Below, piece after piece: positions 1 to 11,110 of a stretch of DNA of 64,000 bases. The DNA is from Polytrichum commune. Taxonomy: Eukaryota > Streptophyta > Polytrichopsida > Polytrichales > Polytrichaceae. The notes under the pieces are model-generated. The model searched no databases. It had not been told where the DNA came from and saw nothing but the letters and a program-made list of their open reading frames with translations. Position 1 is the first letter of the stretch, and each line of letters opens with the position of its first letter. The stretch spans positions 2,918,501-2,982,500 of the forward strand of contig OX485808.1 of assembly GCA_950295325.1 (NCBI GenBank), given 5' to 3'. The translations under genes and the position numbers were made by a program.

Positions 1-356
1 CTAAGAAATACTCCCTTGATTCCATGCCCCACCCAAGTGCATGAGCTTGTTGACTTGCAACCTCCTTGCAACTCCCAATTCTTTAAAGATCAAAGGCACA
101 TTTTTGTTCTCCCTCTTAAGTATGACACGTTTTAGAAACGCAAAAAATGTCATATTATCGAGGTGTCGTCTTCTCGTTAATATGACAAATGATGTAAAAT
201 TGTCGTACTATCAAGAGAATACAAAAGATAAGCAATATGAGCTTAAAACTATTTACAAAGAGTTTTAGCAATATAAAATTGTATTCAATAGTGACTTATA
301 ACTCCAAACAAATACAAATAATCTCAAGAACTCTTGAAATGGGAGTTTAAAGATCT

Positions 357-866
357 CTAGTGTTGCCTACTCAAGTTAGTAATTATCATCTCATCTAAAT
401 TCCCTACTAGCTTTTGAAAACTAATAATTACATTTACACCAAAATGTAAAGAGTTGTCTAATAAGAAATTAGACAATAATAATACGTGACATTTAGCATC
501 ACTAAGCTTTACTGTAGGTGGAGCAACATCATCCACATCTACTGAATGTTGATCAACATTAAGATCAAAGCCTTGTGCATAATTGATTCCCAAAGCAGTA
601 TCCACCAACTCATCAATACTCAATTCTAGCTCAATTATCTCTTCCCCTTCCATTTCAATGTAAATATTGATTGACATCTCATCAATAGTCCTAGTTGAAT
701 TAACAACAAGAGCAAGTGTTACACGCTCCTTCTGTAACTTCCTACCCTTCACCTTCCCTTGTATTAATGTTTTATTAGGATGCCCTCTAAAATACAATAC
801 AGTCTCATTCATGTTGTAAACATCCTCAGGCTCATAATTATGACAAAAGAATAGGAAGGGGCCATT
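357..866 (-). pseudogene. Tigger/pogo DDE transposase fragment (copy A)
   Basis: The minus-strand frame reads VYNMNE...YFRGHPNKTL...KGRKLQKERVTLALAVNST. This matches the start of the DDE core of Tigger/jerky-type transposases, where YNMDET and KGRKxxKERxTxALxxN are typical. It then jumps to a C-terminal acidic segment (DVDDVAPPTVKLSDAK) and a terminal tail, so most of the catalytic core is missing. The expected first catalytic Asp of YNMDE is Asn here (YNMNE), in both copies. The reading frame runs upstream into the LTR inserted at 868 and has no natural N-terminus. About 170 residues remain of the several hundred usual for the family. Non-functional; family assignment is by motif only. Confidence 0.65.
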
Positions 867-867
867 A

Positions 868-2065
868 TGTGAGGCCAAACAACCCACCCTTAAGCGTCCT
901 AGTCCGGGTGAGGGAATGGGTATCACATTCATGTTCACATAGCTCCCTCTTACCAACTTCATAAAACTCCAATTCGATTCCCATCAATTCTTGCACACCA
1001 ATTTAATCCATAATAAGAGTACAAGCATTGAAAAATGCTCTTCTCTATTTATCCCCTTCTCTCTACACTAAGTCACACACCAACCCTCATATTACTACCA
1101 AAAGTTCATCCCCCTAAGCTACCCTCTAATGGTGGAGTCAAATCAACCTAATGCCCTTGGACTTTGGCCGTTTGTCTTTGGCCTTACCCTGCCCATACCC
1201 GGCCCAGTCCGATCCTACATCCGGTCCCATAGCTAACGGAATCTGTAGCCCCTTCGGCCTCTCCCAGCAGCTTCAACTAACTGCACCTGTAGCCACCTTC
1301 GGCCCCTCCCAACAGCTTAAACTAACTACACCTGTAGCCACATTCAGCCTCGGCCAGCAGCTTACACTAGATTAATTGGAGCCACCTTCGGCCTCTCCCA
1401 ACAGCTTAAACTAACTGCACCTATAGCCACATTCGGCCTCCCATCAGCTTAAACTAACTGCACCTGTAGCCACATTCGGCCTCGGCCAGTAGCTTACACT
1501 AGATTAATCTGTAGCCACCTTCGGCCTCTCCCAACAGCTTAAACTAATTGCACCTGTAGCCACATTCGGCCTCCCAACAGCTTACACTAGATTAATCTGT
1601 AGCCACCTTCGGCCTCTTAGCAGCTTCAACTAACCGCATCCGTAGCCACCTTGGAGCTCCTTGAGCTCCTCCATCGCTCCACTCGAAAACAAGAGAGAAG
1701 AGAAAAAAAAAAAAGACACCCGCAAAAACCCCAAGAGAGCTTAACCCCTCCTTCCTCCTACTTAGTAGGAACTTATCTTATCCACTAACCTCTCACCCCC
1801 TAAACCAACACCAAAGGTCCCAATTCAAACACTTAAACCCCGAGGCCCTTCCCCTTGCCTCTCAAACACCACTCACTTAACCAAAGCACTCCCTAATGCC
1901 ACTAAGCTTCTTACTAACCACACAAAATAAGCTTAAGGCCTAAACATAAATCCACACCAAGCCTCACTCTTTTTATACTTTTTGATATTTCAATAATGAC
2001 CTCAAATGCAATTCTAAGTAAATTCTAAGCATAAAACAAATATGAGCAACCATTTTGGGCTCATA
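868..2065 (-). mobile_element. Solo LTR, copy D (inverted), inside the Tigger relic
   Basis: On the minus strand the element starts TATGAGCCCAAAATGG and ends TTGGCCTCACA. The flanks are CATTA (863-867) and CATTC (2066-2070), a 5-bp target duplication with one mismatch. Copy B has the uninterrupted site GGCCATTCTAACC near 45212. The length is 1198 bp. There is no internal retrotransposon coding region, so I read it as a solo LTR. It has the family's conserved 5' and 3' parts and a private GC-rich minisatellite in the middle. The insertion truncates the Tigger transposase frame. Confidence 0.85.
1240..1645. repeat. Minisatellite in LTR copy D, about 45-bp unit
   Basis: About nine imperfect units contain CTTCGGCCTC, CAGCTT and CTGTAGCCAC, spaced at about 45 bp. 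This GC-rich array sits between the conserved LTR ends and differs in sequence and period from the arrays in the other five LTR copies. An open frame across it is a by-product of the repeats. Confidence 0.85.
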
Positions 2066-2362
2066 CATTCTAACCCTAATCAAGTCCATTCTACACTAGT
2101 AACCCTAATTATCATTAAGTTCTCAAGTAGTTCCCAAGTGAAAAATTAATGGATGTATTTTAGATGTACATAACATAAATGGAAAGAATTTTAGCATTAG
2201 TTACCTCTTAAAAATGACGAAACGGATATTCTAAATGTCGTATTATAGGTGTTGTAGACGTATAAAAGAGGGAGTTTTGAACTTAAAAGTTTAGCCACGC
2301 AAACATGTGTCTTAATATCCGGGTGTTGTATAAAGGACTGTTGTATTAACGAGGTTAGACTG

Positions 2363-3610
2363 TAGTAGATATAACAGAAGTCAACAATCTTAGGCCCTTC
2401 CCCACATCATGTTGATATTGTTGCTTTGTATGGCAAAATGCTACAAGATTCCCAAGAAATACTCCCTCCATTCCATGGCCCACCCAAGTGCCTAAGCTTG
2501 TTGACTAATGTTATGAGTGGAGATCACATGTACCTACAATTTTTGCTTTTGACATACCACAATAACTTTGATCAATATAACTTTTCTTGAACTATGACCT
2601 TTATGAACCGACTTCAAAACTAGATATGCAACATTTTTAAAATATATATTTTAATTTTAGAACATAAACATATGATTTACCGTGAGTGAAATATAATATC
2701 AACGTAGTAACAAGATTGTATTGAAATATGTATTATTTCATCTCATTTTTAATATATATATGTAACTAATGATGAGGCACCTTAATTTTCAACATACACA
2801 TGAACTATAGTGGGTCACGGCACTTTCTGTGGTAAATATTTACAATAGCCCCAAATTACATAAGAATTCCAAATGGATCATTGGCAATACAGCCTAATGC
2901 AACGATGTAATGGTAGGATTGCGTCCTTCACTTTGCACGTATATTTCTTTATTTACCCATATTGATGGACAACAAGCTCATACAACTTAGGGCATGTTTA
3001 CACGAAAGCCATTAGGCCATGGCTCTTGAGAATCCTAGAATTCTCATTGGGTAAGAGTGTCACATGCCCCTATTATAGGTTTACATGAGGTTTGTTTTGG
3101 ACCACAACCCATTACATTTTTAGTGGATGAAAAATCTACATTGAATCTTACGTGCCAAGCGTGGATAAGGTTGGCCGCGATTGTAAGGTTATTTTTGAGA
3201 CGGCTCTTGCAAGTAGGCATGGCAGAATTTTCAGTAGGAATTTGGGTTTACACTAAGGACTTCTGCCCTCCAAAAGACTTTGGGCTATGGTCCATATACT
3301 TCTATATGGTGTCATCCAAAAGCAGGGTATCATGGTCATTCAAGAGCCATGGCCTATGGCTTTGGCCTCTCTATAATATACACATTTGCATGTAAAAAAA
3401 TCTTGCAAAGCAAATGTAGTTTCACTTACATAAAACTCAAAGACGTTCCATTTATTGAATCAACTTTTGATTTTGTTCAATACCACCACACAATATCCTT
3501 ACATCCACCGGATTCCGGATCCAATAATAAAGGACATACATGATGCATTAACCTACCAAACGCCTATGGTATCTCTATTATAAGCCTATATACCAATATG
3601 TTTGGAAGGG
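2363..3610. other. Non-coding spacer (copy A)
   Basis: AT-rich sequence with no gene that I recognise. It matches copy B 45505-46860, except that copy B has 109 extra bases at 45971-46079. A small inverted-repeat element lies at 3005-3363. The spacer ends in a G tract that was the target of the nested LTR insertion at 3616. Confidence 0.7.
3005..3363. mobile_element. Short inverted-repeat element (MITE-like), copy A
   Basis: Inverted arms of about 25 bp lie at 3005-3029 (AAAGCCATTAGGCCATGGCT...) and 3340-3363 (TCAAGAGCCATGGCC...). They enclose about 310 bp without coding capacity. The sequence just outside the left arm (GGGCATGTTTACACG) resembles some hAT termini, but I cannot define a target duplication. 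The same structure is present in copy B at about 46255-46622, so it predates the duplication. Confidence 0.5.
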
Positions 3611-4019
3611 GGGGGTATGAGCCCAAAATGGTTGCTCATATTTGTTTTATGTTTAGAATTTACTTAGGATTGCCTTTGAAGTCGTTATTGAAACAACTAA
3701 AAGTATTAAAAAGAGTGAGGCTTGGTGTGGAGTTATGTTTTAGGTCTTAGGCTTATTTTGTGTGGTTAATTAGAAGCTTAGTGGCATTAGGAGTTGTTAT
3801 GGTTAAATGAGTGTTGTGTGATGAGGCAAGGGGAATGGCCTTGGGTTTAAACGTTTGATTTAGGATATGTTCGTGTTGGTTTAGGGGGTGAGGGTTTAGT
3901 GGATAAGATAAGGTCTTACTAAGTAGGGAAGAGGTGAGGGGTTAAGCCCTCTTGGGTTTTGTGTGTGTGTGTTTTTTTTTTGGTGTGGAGCAAGGGGGAG
4001 CTCAAGAAGCTCGGGAGGA

Positions 4020-4808
4020 GTTGGCCGAGGTCCAAGAGCTGATTTGGTTACTGTTTGAAGAACTAAGCTCGGAATCAGCTAGCCGAGGCTGAGCTGATTT
4101 GGTTACTGGGTGGAGAGCTAAGCTCGGAGCAGCTGGCCAAGGCCAAGAGCTGATTTGGTTAATGATTGAAGAACTAAGCTCGGAATCAGCTAGCCGAGGC
4201 TGAGCTGATTTGGTTACAGGGTGAGGAACTAAGCTCGGAATCGCTGGCCGAGGCCAAGAGCTGATTTGGTTACTAGTTGAAGAACTGAGCTCGGAATAAG
4301 CTAGCCGAGGCTAAGACTGATTTGGTTACAGGGTGAGGAACTAAGCTCGGAATCGCTGGCCGAGGCCAAGAGCTGATTTGGTTACTGGTTGAAGAACTAA
4401 GCACGGAATCAGCTAGCCGAGGCTGAGCTGATTTGGTTACTGGGTGGAGAGCTAAGCTCGGAGCAGCTGGCCGAGGCCAAGAGCTGATTTGGTTACTGGT
4501 TGAAGAACTAAGCTCGGAATCAGCTAGCCGAGGCTGAGCTGATTTGGTTACTGGGTGGAGAGCTAAGCTCGGAGCAGCTGGCCGAGGCTAAGACTGATTT
4601 GGTTACATGGTGAGGAACTAAGCTCGGAATCGATGGCCGAGGCCAAGAGCTAATTTGGTTACTGGTTGAAGAACTAAACTCGGAATCAGCTAGCTGAGGC
4701 TGAGCTGATTTGGTTACTGGGTGGAGAGCTAAGCTCGGAGCTGTTGGCCGAGGCCAAGACTGATTTGGTTACTGGGTTGAGAGCTAAGCTCAGAGCAACT
4801 GGCCGAGG
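4020..4808. repeat. Minisatellite in LTR copy A, 55-bp unit with alternating variants
   Basis: Units of about 55 bp carry AGCTGATTTGGTTACTGG, GAACTAAGCTCGGA and GGCCGAGGC. Two variants tend to alternate (TTGAAGAACTAAGCTCGGAA... and GTGGAGAGCTAAGCTCGGAG...), giving a higher-order period of about 110 bp. The array resumes after the inserted element at 14332, so the insertion split the array. Confidence 0.88.
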
Positions 4809-5155
4809 GTTGGTATGAGCCCAAAATGAGTGCTCATATTTGTTTTATGTTTAGAATTTATTTAGAATTGCATTTGGAGTGTTATTGAAACAATCAAAAG
4901 TATAAAAATAGTGAGGCTTGGTGTGGTTTATGTTTTAGGCCTTAAGCCTATTTTGTGTGGGTAATTAGAAGCTTAGTGACATTAGGGAGTGTTTTGGTAA
5001 GTGAGTAGTGTTTGATGAAGCCAGAGGAAGGGCCTTGGATTTCAATGTTTGAATTAGAACATGCTATTGTTGGTTTTGAGGGTGAGGATTTAGTGGATAG
5101 GATAAGGTCCTACTAAGTAGGAGAATGTTAAGGGGTTTGTGGTCTTGGGTGCCCT

Positions 5156-5248
5156 CTCCTCCTCCTCCTCTCCTCTCTTCATTTCTCTCTTCTCTTCTTC
5201 TTCTTCCTCTCTTCTTCTCCTCTCTCCCTCTCCCCCTCCTCTCTAGGA
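5156..5248 (+). promoter_or_regulatory. Pyrimidine-rich leader tract in LTR copy B
   Basis: A run of almost pure CT sequence follows the conserved first third of the LTR. LTR copies C (8421-8470) and F (63497-63535) have a CT-rich tract at the same place, in F just after a TATA box. By position it is probably near the transcription start. This is inference only. Confidence 0.4.
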
Positions 5249-5394
5249 TTTTGAGCTCTTAGAGTTAGAAAAAATGTGTGAATTAGTGAGAGGGTATTAG
5301 GGGATTTAGTGTGATTAAGTAGGAATATTAGTAAGAGGGTCTTGTAGAGATTAGTGAGGCCAAGTAGAGGATTAGTGTGGTTAATTAGGATTTG

Positions 5395-5665
5395 AATATT
5401 AAGCTGGGATAGTGAGGAGCTGCCGAGGCAGGTTTAAGGAGGCAGCTGAAATACTAAGCTGGGACAGTAGGGCGTCTGCCGAGGCAGGTAGAAGGAGGCA
5501 GCTGAAATATTAAGCTGGGATAGTGAGGAGTTGCCGAGGCAGGTTTAAGGAAGCAGCTGAAATATTAAGCTCGGACAGTAGGGCGTCTGCCGAGGCAGGT
5601 AGAAGGAGGCAGTTGAAATATTAAGCTGGGATAGTAAGGCAGCTGCCGGGAACAGTTGGGGCCAA
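5395..5665. repeat. Minisatellite in LTR copy B, 55-bp unit
   Basis: About five units begin AAGCTGGGA(T/C)AGT and contain TGCCGAGGCAGG and GGCAGCTGAAAT, at about 55-bp spacing. The period matches that of LTR copy A but the sequence is different. Confidence 0.85.
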
Positions 5666-6397
5666 GGTAATATAAAGGAGGGAGCCATGGTGCCACATTA
5701 GACTAAGTAATAGATAGTTAATTAGGTTGTCAGTCAATATTAGTTTACATAATTAGTCGTTAGTGAGCTAGGAGAACAAGAAGTATTGGATGGTAGGATT
5801 GGCGGTTGAATGTGGGGTGTGAATGATATTGGGTAGCAATGGGGGGTGTTATGATTGGGATAATAGAGAAGAGCGTTTGTCAACGCTTGGTATATTATCG
5901 TGGAATGGATTGGTGTGCACTGATTGATGGGAAATGTAATGGAGTCTCACGAATTTGATAAATGAAGTTATGGAAACATGAATGTGATACCCATTCCCTC
6001 ACCCGGACTACGACGCTTAAGGGGGAGAAAATTAGTATGCGAGCATAGAGCGAAGAGCGAAGAGCGGAGAACTCAATTTGAGACATGAATTGAGAGGGAA
6101 AATGCACCTATAACCGCGGGATTGAGGGAAAACATCGAACTATTTTTAGAAACTTTTAAGAGTTAGGGACTCTATTACCGTGGAAATAAGCCAACATTTC
6201 CCCATTCATAACGTTTATAGATTTTTGAAACATAGAAATATTTTAATAAAATACAAAATTAGGGCTTACATCACTATGACGTCACAAATACAATTAGCAA
6301 ACTTGTGTACTATAGTACATATTACTGTAAATTAAATAAAATTTACTATTTGAAGGAAACACAAAGGATGCTTGTGAAAAAAAATTCTCCACATACA

Positions 6398-7012
6398 GTC
6401 CATCCTCTATAAATGTTACACCTATAAGTGTTAACCCTTTCTAAATGTTAACTTTATTCTACTCCCCACATATTGCACACTATAAATGTTAAACGTGTGA
6501 CTTGTTAACAAAATGCTACTCCTTTCTTTGTAAATTTGACTCTATAAATGTTAACGAATGAAATACAACCATAAACAGTCTTTTGGAAAGACTAAGTTTG
6601 GCTACTAATAGTTCTAGTGATAGATGTTCAAGAATGGAGGCACATGAGAAGTTCCATTAGAAGGTACGTGGAAACACGTTCATGTGGGTGTCCAAGTACG
6701 TGGGTTTGTTGGTGCAGATTGAGAAATATTTGGAAGTTGTGCATGCCCATGAATCTCACCAAAGAACCATTGATTCATACTTCACCCATGATTTGTAAAC
6801 TTGATATTGAATAAAGTTTGGATTGGGTTTGCAATTTTGTGAATTGTATTCTCTCACAGGTACTGTTCACATTTGCTTATATTTAGAACATGTTAAGATT
6901 TGTATATTGCTCAAAAAAGTAATTTTATAATTGTTAGCTGTTAACACCTTTATGAATGTTAACTTTGATCCACTCCCGAGGGTTAACATTTATAGAGGGT
7001 GAACATTTGAGG
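6398..7012 (+). mobile_element. Tigger/pogo fragment inside the MULE, with transposase C-terminus
   Basis: It begins CAGTCCATCCTCTATAAATG and ends in the inverted counterpart (TAACATTTATAGAGGGTGAA) near 7012. In between are further ATAAATGTTAA motifs like those of the 416-bp element at 29373-29788, so both belong to one family. From about 6680 a plus-strand frame reads VQIEKYLEVVHAHESHQRT and ends IDSYFTHDL with a stop at 6796-6798. That resembles the extreme C-terminus of Tigger transposases. Only this tail survives, and the frame upstream of it is broken. Confidence 0.6.
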
Positions 7013-7381
7013 GTGAACATAAATGAAGAATGCAAGCGGGTAGTATGAATTGGAGTGTGTTGTGTGGTGTGCAACTTAAGTATTATTGAATACTTATGAT
7101 TTAATGAAACAATGAGGAGGTGTGTGAGGCACCAACTTTTTATTGGAATGGGTGGATGCTACATTGTTTTGTGACTAGCGGTTAAGATTGTGAGAGCCAT
7201 ATTGTTTAGGGACACTTGAATTATACTTAAAGGCTAATTCACAAACTAAAAAAATTAACAGTAATAAATGAAGAATGCAATGCGGGTTGACATTATGAGT
7301 ATGAAATAAAGAAGAGCAAGTATGAGACTTGCGCTGGAAATCAAAAAGACAGAAATAATACAATCCAATACAAAATGGAGT
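7013..7381. other. Non-coding MULE interior with a short direct repeat
   Basis: No gene recognised. The motif AAATGAAGAATGCAA occurs near 7023 and again near 7267, about 245 bp apart, suggesting a small internal duplication just downstream of the captured gene. Confidence 0.5.
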
Positions 7382-8074
7382 TCAAGGAATAAACTCATCC
7401 TCACTCTCCGAAGCACTTTGATCTATGAATCTGAGTACTCTTGGATCGTATCTATGACGTGGACTAGAAGAGGCACTACAACTAGGAGAGGAGTTTTTGG
7501 CATAAGCTACTGCCATATCCTCTGCATAACAGGGAAGTTGCATGTTAGAACTACGAGGTGAGCCGTAGTCTACGGAGCGACGGCCTTCAACCATCAGACT
7601 GCAACAACAAAGGACAAATTAAGATTGTTAGAATCATTCGAATTAAATGCAACATATTCAAAAAAGAAGTTTAAGATGACAAAAGACTTACTCACATAGA
7701 CTAACTGCACCCTGTTGAGGGAGGGTATCGTCGTCGTCGTCAAGGTCTACAAAGTGGGTTGGATTGACCCCGCGACACTCCGACGCTGCGACCTAAAGTG
7801 GTTGTAGGAGTTCTTCGTACAATTCCTTGTCTCCCTCAAGTGCCACAATTGCCCTGTTAGAAGCTAGATTGTGCTGCAAGAACCGAGGCACCTACAAAGA
7901 CCGAAACAAATGAATTAGTCGCATGTGATTGAATTGCCTAAGTCTAGAGAGATGGGAATGTTGAACAAATTACTTATACCAGTTCCAGCAGTGAGGTCAC
8001 ATATAATGCCCCCGGGAGGGCTAAGGCCACTGATTAGAAGCTGGAGCAGGGACACTGCCTTCTCCTTAGGGCCC

Positions 8075-9575
8075 TGTGAGCCCAAAATGGTGCCCACATG
8101 TGGTGATTAACTCTTCGAAACCAATTTTAGTTTGACTTTGAGGTGTTATGATTATTCACAAAACATAAAAAGAGTGAAATGTGGTGTGGATTTAAGTTTA
8201 GGCATTAGAATGTGTTGTGTAGTTATTTTAAGGTTTGATTTCAATAAGAGGATGCCTTGATTATGTGAGTAGGGGGTAAGGTGAAGCAAGGTGAGCTCCG
8301 CGGGTTAAATGCCCACTTTTGGATCCACCTTGGTAGTTTAGGAAGAAGGAAGCTTGGTGGATGGGGATTAGTCCCTACTTTGGAGGAGAGGGTTAAAGGA
8401 TTGTGATTGGAGGTGCTAATCCTCTCACCCTATCCTCACCTCTCTCTCCCTCTCTCCCTCTCTCCCTATTTGCTACTTAAGGTGTTTTTTTCTCTCATTT
8501 GCCTCTCTCTCCATCAAGCGCTCTCAAGGGAGCAAGCTCTTGAGAGCTTGAGCCACGTGTGTGGGTTATTAGTTTTTTAGTGAAGTTAATTAGTTAAGCT
8601 CTCTCTCTCAAGTTCTCCCACGGGAGTGAGCTCTTATAGCTTGAAAGCCACGTGTGTGGATTAGTTAGCCCTTAGTGATGTTAGAGAGTTAGTTTAGTTG
8701 ATTAGTTTAAATCACGAAATCAAGTAGTCAAGTATCTAATTAGGGGCTTAGGGTCACCAAATTAGCTTGTAGTTTAAAAGGGCCAGCATACTAAGGGTGA
8801 CCAGCAACCTAAGGAGCTACTGCCTCGGCCCAGCAGACTAAGGGTGACCAGCATACAAGGAGCTACTGTCCACGGACCAGCAGACTGAGGAGCTACTGGC
8901 CTCGGTCCAGCAGACTAAGGGTTACCAGCATACAAGGAGCTACGGCCTCGGGCCAGCAGACTAAGGGTTACCAGCATACAAGGAGCTACTGTCCTCGGAC
9001 CAACCGATTAGGGAACAAGGGTAAACCAAGCCGAGCTGAGATGAGTAGACCCGATAATTAATTAGAGACTAAGTTAGTGAAACCATCACCTAATGAGTGA
9101 TGTGGGTGACTTAGAAGTAGGACTTAGGGAGATGGCTTACTTAGATCAGGCAATGTGTGGGTTGTGTGATTAGATAGCTAGAAGGGTGTGTGGTTTTTAC
9201 AAGCAATTGTGTTTGAGGTTAACCATTGAGGAAGTGTTTTTCAACACTTACACCTTTGTGGTAAAAATCAATCGCTTATAAAAAAAAAATGGATAAAATG
9301 GAAGACTCTAGCAAAGGCAATGGGAAGGAGAGGATAATCAAGGGCCAAAGGGGAATATCTTTGAGCGCTTGTGTTGCCAAGGCCGCGGGTTGGACCCTTG
9401 AGAAAGCCAATTCGGCTACAAGTCAAGAGGCTACCATTGCTAAACAAAGTGATTCAAAATGACATGAATGCTTAATGATGTGAAGAGACCAATTTTCACG
9501 TTACATACACTACATGTGATTCTCAAGACCATCACCCGGACTAGGACGTTTAAGGGTGGTGGAATTGGCCTCACA
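8075..9575 (+). mobile_element. Solo LTR, copy C, inside the captured gene
   Basis: It starts TGTGAGCCCAAAATGG and ends TTGGCCTCACA, with a perfect GGCCC target duplication (8070-8074 and 9576-9580). The length is 1501 bp. Removing it rejoins the methyltransferase-like exon in frame (KG then PKEKAV on the minus strand), which confirms the exact boundaries. It is the youngest layer of the nest here. Confidence 0.9.
8780..9015. repeat. Minisatellite in LTR copy C
   Basis: About five irregular units contain CCAGCAGACTAAGGGT, ACCAGCATACAAGGAGCTAC and a GCCTCGG or TCCTCGG motif, spaced 30-60 bp apart. The sequence is private to this LTR copy. Confidence 0.75.
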
Positions 9576-10034
9576 GGCCCTTCCAAAACTTGTCACCGTC
9601 ATTGCGCTTGAATGCAGTATCAGCGGTGACAATGTTGAAAAGGACGTCATCACTTGCAAGGTCAACATCTTCAAATTCGTTAGTAGACGAAATGACGAAC
9701 TCCTTCGGTTGACTAACCAAAGGTGTGGAGAAAAACCGAACCAACACGATGGCTTTGAATTTCAGAGTCTGGACATCAACAATAGGCCCTGAATTGTTAG
9801 CAATGTGATTCAAGTCATGAAGGAGTGAGAACTTAAAGAGCGGAAAATGACTAGAATTACTGACCCGCTTGGAGTTATGCATAGAATGAGTGAGGTGGAG
9901 AAAATTCACGATGGTCCATTCCTCCTTGACCTCCAGATTGTTGTTGTAGAGAAAGCTCAAAACCTCTTTCTTGATTTGCACGCTGTCAAGATAGAATAGG
10001 CGGAGAACCCCGTCGTCGTGAAGATACCCTAAAC

Positions 10035-10905
10035 TAATGGCTAGAACATATGGCTTGAAATGCATTGCCGTCAACGGCATACACTCCCAGGTGACCACCT
10101 TCCATTCCAAAGGCCATAACTTCCAAATGCCAAGTCCAAATGAAGAGATCTCCACCTCTTTGAAAAGCCAATATTAGCATCTGCAAGCTCTAGCAATATC
10201 AAAGCAGAACAAACGAATGGCTAGAAAATATAGCTTGAAATGCATTGCCGTCAACGGCATACACTCCCAGGTGACCACCTTCCAATCCAAAAGCCATAAC
10301 TTTCATATGCCAAGTCCAAATGAAATGATCTTTATCTCTTTAGAAAGCCAACATCAACATCTACAATTTCTAGAAATATCAAAGCAAACAAAAGCTATGG
10401 CTAGAAAATATGGCTTACAAATGCATTACCGTTAACCGCAGACCCTCCTAGCTGACCACCCTCCATTCTAAAGGCCATAACTTTTACATGTCAAGTCCAA
10501 ATGAAGGAGTCCTTACTTCTATGAAAAGCTAACATTATCGTCTCAAATGTCTAAAAATATCAAAGCAAACCAAAGCAATGTCTAGAATATATCGCTTACG
10601 AAAGCATTTCCGTCAACGGCATACCCTCCCAGGTGACCACCCTCCATTCTAAAGGCCATCACTTCTACATGCCAAGTCCAAATGAAGAATTCTTTATGTC
10701 TATAAAAAATTCACATCATAATCTCAAATTTGTAAAAATATCAAAGCAAACCAAAGTAATGAGTAGAAAATAAGGCTTAAAAAAGTATTGCCGTCAACGG
10801 CATACCCTTCCAGGTGACCACTTCCATTCTACTGGCCATAACTTCTACATGCCAAGCCCAAACAAAGAGATCCATATCTTTATGAAGAGCCTCACTTAGC
10901 CCCTG
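10035..10905. repeat. Tandem array of about 180 bp made from a coding exon piece
   Basis: Five units start near 10040, 10220, 10400, 10580 and 10765. Each contains GCCGTCAACGGCATACACTC or a close variant, then GGTGACCACC and a CCAAGTCCAAATGAA motif. The first unit overlaps the N-terminal part of the captured gene's exon (minus-strand frame FGLGIWKLWPLEWKVV...). The later units carry degraded versions of the same peptide, so an exon segment was amplified inside the MULE. Confidence 0.85.
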
Positions 10906-11110
10906 CAGCCTCAAACTTGTGCTTAAACTTGTACAAAACAACCCTCTACACCCTTACAAAGCAAAACCAGCATTCTATATGCATCAACCAAAACCCTCTG
11001 CAGGCAGCCTCACTTCCAACCGGAACCACTAAAATCTTGATTTTGACGAGCCTCACTTAGCCCCCTGCAGCCTCAAACTTGTGCTTAGACTCGCCAAAAC
11101 AAAACCCTAA
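10885..11110. repeat. Direct repeat pair, about 160 bp apart
   Basis: GCCTCACTTAGCCCCTGCAG followed by CCTCAAACTTGTGCTTA occurs near 10889 and again near 11049. The second copy overlaps the 3' end of the first visible exon of the captured gene. Confidence 0.75.

Larger units (their letters stand above)
103..2362 (-). mobile_element. Tigger/pogo-like DNA transposon relic (copy A), split by an LTR
   Basis: The right end, read on the minus strand, starts CAGTCTAACCTCGTTAATAC, a pogo/Tigger-style terminal sequence. The left end (from about 103) is an eroded version of it. Without the inserted LTR (868-2065) and its target duplication the element is about 1.06 kb, the same as copy B (44449-45504). 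It lies inside the second copy of a roughly 190-bp local duplication that is fully visible only in copy B (44212-44402), where the first copy shows the unoccupied TA site. It encodes only an internally deleted transposase. Confidence 0.72.

Noticed and set aside
1151-1375. Open frame with LSQQLQLTAPVATFG repeats
   Set aside because: It is produced by the LTR copy D minisatellite; frames in the E array (61268-61483) are the same kind of artefact.
868-2065. A cut-and-paste TIR transposon in place of an LTR
   Set aside because: The short inverted ends (TGTGAG/CTCACA) could suggest it, but 5-bp duplications, the TG...CA form of copies C and F and the TATA/CT layout fit an LTR better. Not fully excluded.
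7915-8110. Small proteins starting MGTILGSQ or running through 8075
   Set aside because: They read from the LTR end (TGTGAGCCC on the opposite strand) into the captured exon; the start is an insertion artefact, as at 63144.
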